Source of the DNA: Ottelia alismoides
Lineage: Eukaryota; Streptophyta; Magnoliopsida; Alismatales; Hydrocharitaceae
DNA: 64,000 bases
Direction of reading: 5' to 3'
NCBI GenBank assembly: GCA_037367405.1
Contig: JAZKJV010000683.1
Span: 310,001 to 374,000 of the forward strand
Positions within the stretch are counted from its first letter, which is position 1. Every line of letters begins with the position of its first letter. This document shows positions 58,514-64,000 of the stretch, one piece after another. Position numbers and translations under genes: made by a program. Under the pieces are notes generated by a model. The model saw only the letters and a list, made by a program, of their open reading frames with translations. It did no database searches and was not told the origin of the DNA.

Positions 58514-59534
58514 TTAAATTGAAAAATGGAGCTTGGTTAAGATCTTAATCCACCTAATTCTAAGAGGAACCTTATAGGGCTTAGGGTTAAGACTTTTCAT
58601 GTCCATTGGGAACTTAATTCTTTGAGTCCACTAGGCTATGATCATATGTCATCTTGATGAGCATAAGTAGAACACTTAACAACACACACATGACTCTCAG
58701 ATACAATGGCTTTACTTGCACCAGCACTTTACACATAGCTCTCAACGGATGAGTGGTGAGGAGGCATTTCCTTTGGCTGGGTAGCATATGAGGGTAGTAC
58801 TTCTAGGTGGAACCTCTCTTCTTATTTTAGTGAAGGAAATGCATCTCAACTTGGTCTGGTGGTGTTGAGGTCTATGACAGGAGTTGTGGGCTGCAATAAA
58901 GCTTCAAAAGAGGGATAATCTACTGGCTCAAGAGGAAAAACTCCTTATGTATATATGTTGCACCATGTAGATATGTTGTACATATGCACATCAAAAAAAT
59001 GTGCAAAGAAAGAAAAACTACAAAAAAGTGGTGGGTCTGATTGAAAATAAAATACCCATCGGAGTGTATATAGTCATATAAAGCAAAGCTTATATTACAC
59101 CCGCTCATCTCATGAAGCTTGCAGCGGGAGACTCGGCTACACTGGTTGGGCTCCCAAGGATACATGGCTACACTGGTTACGGTCCATTCTCTTCTTCCTC
59201 CTCTTCTTGAGCCGGTTGAACTTGAACTTAGAAGGGAATACCCAGCTCCTCGAGGAAAGAGCTGCCAGACTAGGGCGTTAGAGTTACCATGTTAAGGGGG
59301 GTTGTCACTTCGTCATTTCTGAGGTGGGGAGCCACATATCACTTACACAGTACAAGGAAAGATTCATTGTCATTAGAGTTTGTGTATGTAGACTTGTTCT
59401 GATCTGAATTATTGAGGAGTCTTGACCATAGATTTGTGGAACTAAGAGGTTGTTAAGTTTTAAACTTAAGTCCAAATAAGGTTCCGACAAACTAATAATC
59501 CAAAGGTCTGACTGAGCTCCATATTTCAATTTAA
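58514..59534 (+). repeat. Element W: about 1 kb imperfect inverted repeat
   Basis: Outer arms TTAAATTGAAAAATGGAGCT (58514-58533) and 59515-59534 pair at 19 of 20 positions. Further in, GGAACCTTAT (58566) pairs with 59476-59485, AGAACA (58669) with 59395-59400, ACTCT (58693) with 59375-59379 and ACAATG (58703) with 59365-59370. All share an axis at about 59024-59037. Nearer the centre GGCTCAAGA (58925-58933) pairs with 59205-59213. The arms extend at least 170-195 nt. Confidence 0.7.
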
Positions 59535-59637
59535 TGAAGGAAAGTTTAATAATCAACTGTGATTTCCATATTTTTCTTTTTCTTTCTCTCTTCACTTCTT
59601 TTTCAAATAAGTGTTTGCTAAGGGACTTGCAAAAGTA

Positions 59638-59649
59638 AAGTATAAGGGG
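59638..59649 (+). other. Polypurine tract of element W
   Basis: AAGTATAAGGGG, abutting the 3' LTR at 59650 and preceded by GGGACTTGCAAAAGTA as in X. Confidence 0.87.
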
Positions 59650-59851
59650 TGATGAATCCCCATTAATCACTCTTTATTCTTTTATTTTAGCTAAATATCT
59701 TGGCAAAACACCATGTATGTAGCTGTAAATACAATAAGTTACCAATAAGCATGCATGTAGCATGTATTTGTGCAAAAATAAAAGAATAAAGAATAAAAGA
59801 AAAAGAGGGAAATATTTAGAATAAATATTGAGTGACCTGAACACATGAGAG

Positions 59852-59866
59852 GGTCCAAAATGGACC
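59852..59866. promoter_or_regulatory. U3 15-bp dyad of W's 3' LTR (GGTCCA-AAA-TGGACC)
   Basis: Unchanged from the 5' LTR copy even though the surrounding LTRs differ at many positions. Confidence 0.65.
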
Positions 59867-60461
59867 TGATCACCAAATAAAATAAGTAGAGAGAGATAGG
59901 ACCACTCTACCTTATACATATTTATCACTTATATACATAATTTATTTTTATTGGGTGTCTTTATCCCTTCATATATACTTCTAAAATAAAAACAAAAATA
60001 AGAAAAATAAAAGAAAAATAAAATTCTTTCTCTACAACCTTGTACATAATACATGTATATATATATATATCTTTCCTTATTTGATTTGTACTTATAAATA
60101 AATAATAAAAATAAAACACAAATTATTTTATACCCCAAAAAATTGTTACAAATAAATAAAATATAAAATTAGGTTATTTGTACAAAAATAAGAAAATAAA
60201 AATAGTTGTACAAAATACATAAGTATATTATACAAGTATATAATACAATATACTGTATATAGATTAATTTATTTTTCATAAAAATAAATAAAAATCACAG
60301 AAGAATACCTTGAAAATAATAAAAAAAATATTTTTTTTCATTTTTAATTTAAATTAATTTATTATTTTTAATCTATTTATTTTTAAATTTTCAACTATTT
60401 TTTCGTTTAGACTATTTTGTCTTCTTCCTCTGCCGCTCGGGATTGGTACACATCAGATTGG

Positions 60462-60475
60462 TTGACTCGGGTCAA
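60462..60475. promoter_or_regulatory. W-box-like inverted pair of W's 3' LTR (TTGACTCGGGTCAA)
   Basis: Identical to 51453-51466 and 203 bp upstream of the TATA box at 60678. Confidence 0.6.
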
Positions 60476-60677
60476 CTGACCCCTCTGTTACGTTTGTGCC
60501 TCAGATCTGGTTTCGCCCGCTTTTCTCCGATTTATCTCAGCCCGATCGATTGACTCCTTCTCTCATTTGCAGCTCCGAATACCGAGGGTAGATCCACTAT
60601 CCACGCCCGATAATGTTCTTAAGGGTCCGACCCTCGGTTCGCTCGCCCATGCTCCATCTTTCTCGGATCCCACCACA

Positions 60678-60683
60678 TATAAG
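60678..60683 (+). promoter_or_regulatory. TATA box of W's 3' LTR
   Basis: TATAAG in CACATATAAGACCTCC. Confidence 0.6.
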
Positions 60684-62989
60684 ACCTCCTGGGGACCCAT
60701 TTTCTTCCGCATCTTTGGCCGCCCCCTCGTCTCCGATGACCTACACCTCTTCTCATGAGTGACAACATGTGACAGAGCGTGTAGCAGCGAGGTTTCGAGC
60801 GCCGTAGCCCTAGATCCGATGTGCATTCCGCCATGCTCCGTCGCGAAGTGAGCCCAACCTCTGGGCCCATCGACCCATAGAGGCAAAGACCCCCGAAGGT
60901 CCCTGACCTCCATCCCAGATGACTACGCCCATCAGGTAGCGTCATTTTTGTCTTAGCCGCATTAAATTCGCGTTTTTAGGTTTTGGTCAACCATAGTCGT
61001 TCAGCTCCGTTCACCATTGTCGGACCCTCCTTTCGTTGTCCTGACGACCCGACCACCTCCACGAGACGTCTCCCCATATTCCACGCCCCTCCATTCACCT
61101 CGTTCGCCCTAGGAACGAGCTTCCAGGTCGTCCTCCACCGTTGCCTCACTGGAGGGCTATGCCCTGCCTCATCCTCCACCCATTCCATGTACTAACGGGT
61201 CGAGGAAATTTTCCCTCGACCCAGTGATTCATCTGTGCAGGTTTAGCATTCAGAGGACCTCATCTGGAGGTTCATACATCAGGTCACAAACCGCTCCAGG
61301 ACCTCAGCGTCGCTAGGCCGTTCTCGACGTTCTCAGCCTCATCAGAGCTTCATAATCGCTGCAGACAGTCGCCGACATTCTTTTCCCTACCTGAGCAGCC
61401 CAGGAGGATGTTCCTGTAGCACGTATCGATCGAGCAAAGCTCGCCGACGGTGAGTTCTTCGCTTCTCATCCAGAGATCGTCTCCATCGTTAGATCGAGGC
61501 CACTCCCAGTTCTAGTCATCGTCGTCCATTATCCAAGGCATCTCGATCGTCTGATCCATATGAGGATCAACTGTTAGACGTCCATCACCGAACCGGTATC
61601 TCTTGCATTCAGCCGTCCAATCTTAAGTGGAGTGATGTCGACCGTTGGATCGTCAATAAAGATGGGTATTTGCACTTACGCCCTCCTCACTTTTTACATT
61701 TCTACATTAGTCCTGTAAATATTTTTAGCAGTTATTTTTAGTTTGGATATTTTGTACTTAGTACCCTATGCTTTTTGTATTTTGCACTCTAGTCCTTCCA
61801 TCTGTGTAGCACGTGGTTCCCCCACGTGATTTTGGGGATATTTGCATGTTTTCACCTGGACTTCATCATTGTTATTGAATGGATGTTTATAAATAGGAAT
61901 TGCAAATATACCCCTGAGTGCCTGGTTCACATGCTGCCCATGTGCGGATCCGGTTGTTTTGCAAATTGAGCCCTATCTTCTTCCCGCATGTGTACTGTTT
62001 GGATGCTAACTTTTCAATAATTGCATATAGGTCCCCGTGTGCTGTCTGTTTGATTTTTGATTGAATAAATAGCAAATATTGTCCAAAATTAGTGAAATTT
62101 CGAAACTTGGCTCCTTCCATGATGTAGAAATTTTTATGAATTTTTAGTTGTATTTTGTTTCCATTTAGTATTTTTAAAAATTCAAAAACTCTAAAAATTG
62201 CTACTTTTTGTTTTTAAAAATCAACTAAAAATATCAAATATACTTGAAAAATTCCAAAAATAGTCCTATTTATTTGTTTTGAAGTATTTTTGCTTCACTC
62301 TAAATTTCTTTGTATTTGCATTTAAAAACCCAAAAAAATTGAAAAACATTGAAAACCTTAGAAAAATCATTAAAAATTCATAATAGAATCAAAAAATGTG
62401 TTTTCTTCTTCTGTAGTTAGCTTTTAATTTACAGTTTATCATAAAATTATTGTTCGAATTTTATAAGCATTTTAAGTATTTCTAACTTGCCTTTAGATTT
62501 GGGTTGTACATTGTTTAACATTTTTTCCCATGTTCTATTTTTAGAAAATTAATTAAAAATCAGAAAAATTCAAGAAAATTAACAAAAACATCTAAATATT
62601 GTAAAAACTAAGAAAAAAATTATTTTAATTTTATGGGTATTTTTGAAGCCTTAAATAATTGATTGCTTGTGACTTTTTGAGTCATTTTACCCATTTCCTA
62701 ATCTTAAAAATTCTAACAAAAAATTTTGAAAAATATAAAATCCACCAAATTGTTTTATCTCCTTGGATTTTTGACTACTTCGTAGCTTGTGCATACCATG
62801 CTCCTTGTGTTCGACCCTGGTAGCTATACTAGTAAAATAAATTAGCGAGACCGCCATTTGTTTGCTTGATTGATTTATCTCTATTTTTGGTGGTCTTCTT
62901 TTTCTTGATGAGTCCGGTCTGAGTGGTTGAGGTCGCAACGACCATTGATACCATTCTAACCTTAGTCACCCAGTTTTAGTGGCTCATCA

Positions 62990-64000
62990 ATTGCGTGCGA
63001 ACACACGCCAATCAAACTCGACTAGACTAAAGCGTAAATAAATAAACTAGAGGGGTCCGAATGCAAATGTTCTTAACTACACATTTTATTTACTAGACTA
63101 AAGCGAAATAAAATGGCATGCAGGGTAAAAAGTAAATATACTCCACAGGCATGTGCTGGGCGCTTGCTCTGATGTGCGGCTCTGATGCACCTCTGGAGAA
63201 AAGATCTGACGACTTAGGGATCATTACTGACATACGGTCCTGATGACTGTTGGAACGTGGATCTGATGTCTCTTATCACATGTGAACGTGCATGTTAAAT
63301 CCATGTCAAAAGCTGATCTAACGCTCTAAAAAAGGGCATGATCGTACGGCTCAGATTCAATCTAGGGGAGCTCCTTCGGATCTGATGGATGCGAAGCCTG
63401 TTGGAAGAACAAGTAGAGAGGGAGCTTCGATCAAATGTGTTCATCGATCAGGTGGTGGGATCACTACTCGAAGGGGTCCAACACCTTCAGAAGCATGCTC
63501 CGCATTGGTTGGCAAGCTCCGATGAGGTGATGGTCGTTTGGAACGGAGTGGCGGTGCTCTACCACCTAGAGTTGCTCTGCTAGTGCAACATGGGCACAAA
63601 CTTGGTCCAATGCATACTCTCGGACTTACAAAGGAAAGGTGGACTCGGGAGCATAGCTCCAATCACGTTTTTGCATATAAAAGCATTAAGAAGCGAGGGG
63701 GAATGGGGGCAGACGTCCGGCAAAACGGAGGAAGGACATCTGGATTTTAATCTCAATCGAAGTGTCAAGTCTATGGTAGGCAGGTTGCAAGGGAAGGATA
63801 GCAGTGGTGTGAGGCAGGGATCGGTGTAAATAAGCATACGTGACGGGGCTCCGACTAGCTGGTCGGAGCTATTGAACTGTAACTGAGCAAAAAGAATGGA
63901 TAGGACTAAAACGTGAAATGCAGAATAGATAAGTATTACCTGAGCTTCCTGATGGATTCAGCAATATCAGGCAAGGAGGATGATGGAGTTATGGCCTCTA
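62990..64000 (-). mobile_element. Old LTR fragment (V), right part, to window end
   Basis: Minus-strand LTR sequence with words such as GGGGTCCGAATGCAAATG and GACTAAAGCGTAAATAAA, then a GC-richer part from about 63150 like the cores of A-type LTRs (compare 3800-4960 and 15840-17050: repeated GATCTGA, TGGAGCTCC, AGCTCCGAYGAG words). It is presumed to continue 50442-50611 across W. ORFs of up to 85 codons on both strands here overlap each other and show no family match. Confidence 0.6.

Larger units (their letters stand above)
50612..62989 (+). mobile_element. Element W: two-LTR, pol-less gypsy derivative, 12.4 kb
   Basis: A structurally complete element: 5' LTR 50612-53978, primer-binding site 53982, leader, decayed gag, acidic region, 3' UTR with hairpin array and inverted repeat, polypurine tract 59638, 3' LTR 59650-62989. 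The internal region is only 5671 bp, and no protease, RT, RNase H or integrase motif is found in any frame. It resembles the TR-GAG / LARD class of non-autonomous plant elements (family knowledge). The flanks ATCAG and ATTGC are not a target duplication. Its LTRs look about 90 percent identical over the tract compared by eye (51600-51850 against 60610-60860), so it is not young. Confidence 0.88.
59650..62989 (+). mobile_element. Element W: 3' LTR (A type)
   Basis: 3340 bp from TGATGAATCCCCATTAATCA to GGCTCATCA, aligned over its whole length with the 5' LTR, with scattered substitutions and small indels (about 10 percent in a sampled stretch). It keeps the U3 dyad (59852), W-box-like pair (60462), TATA (60678) and GC-rich core (60420-61660). 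The next bases (62990 on) are flanking LTR V. Confidence 0.92.

Noticed and set aside
1..64000. Host protein-coding gene, tRNA or rRNA gene
   Set aside because: All recognisable protein motifs are Gag, protease, RT, RNase H or integrase. The tRNA-like tracts are primer-binding sites or the TTCGACC box, without a cloverleaf.

Overview
The window is nuclear DNA of a flowering plant, from a retrotransposon-filled, gene-poor (heterochromatin-like) region. I found no host gene. Nearly every base belongs to long-terminal-repeat (LTR) retrotransposons of the Ty3/gypsy superfamily. The best lineage guess is Athila-like: the primer-binding sites fit tRNA-Asp and the polyprotein order is Gag-protease-RT-RNase H-integrase. 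A Tourist/PIF-Harbinger-like MITE hints at a monocot, but that is weak evidence. All coding regions are broken by stops and frameshifts.

Layout. The LTRs are unusually long (3.2-4.0 kb), begin TGATGAAT and end TCATCA, with an AT-rich first part, a GC-rich promoter core and an AT-rich end. I sort them into types A, B and C. They form a nested stack. (1) An old minus-strand LTR, here called V, lies at 50442-50611 and from 62990 to the window end. (2) A minus C-type LTR (D, 49647-50441) abuts it. (3) D contains a minus B-type LTR (48082-49646). (4) That contains plus-strand element X, with RT pieces at 13189-13491 and 40556-41480, integrase at 41481-42649 and 3' LTR at 44732-48081. (5) X was hit twice in its RT gene. 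One insertion is minus-strand element Y, whose 5' LTR is 1827-13188 and whose body runs off the left edge. The other is the complete minus-strand element Z (13492-40550, target duplication GTGGG). (6) Y's LTR contains a plus A-type solo LTR (5180-12545, target duplication GGTAT). (7) That in turn contains a minus B-type solo LTR (7012-11001, target duplication GTCGC). Z itself contains a solo A LTR (14706-17872), a B LTR (about 23401-27148), a truncated plus C LTR (33571 to about 37295) and a MITE (38938-39195). Element W (50612-62989) sits separately in V. It has both LTRs, a primer-binding site, a polypurine tract and a decayed gag, but no pol.

How the parts work together. X and Z are decayed relatives of autonomous elements. 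W has no protease, RT or integrase but shares their LTR layout, primer-binding site and about 1.5-2 kb of 3' non-coding sequence, so it was probably copied in trans.

The most interesting signals are non-coding. (a) The 3' UTRs of X, W and Z carry an array of hairpins whose 3' arms copy the element's own polypurine tract, with compensatory changes between copies. (b) A roughly 1 kb imperfect inverted repeat lies just before the polypurine tract. (c) A 15-bp dyad in U3 keeps its symmetry while its sequence changes. (d) An inverted TTGAC (W-box-like) pair lies close to 205 bp upstream of the TATA box in most LTR copies. No tRNA, rRNA, CRISPR or cellular protein-coding gene was seen.
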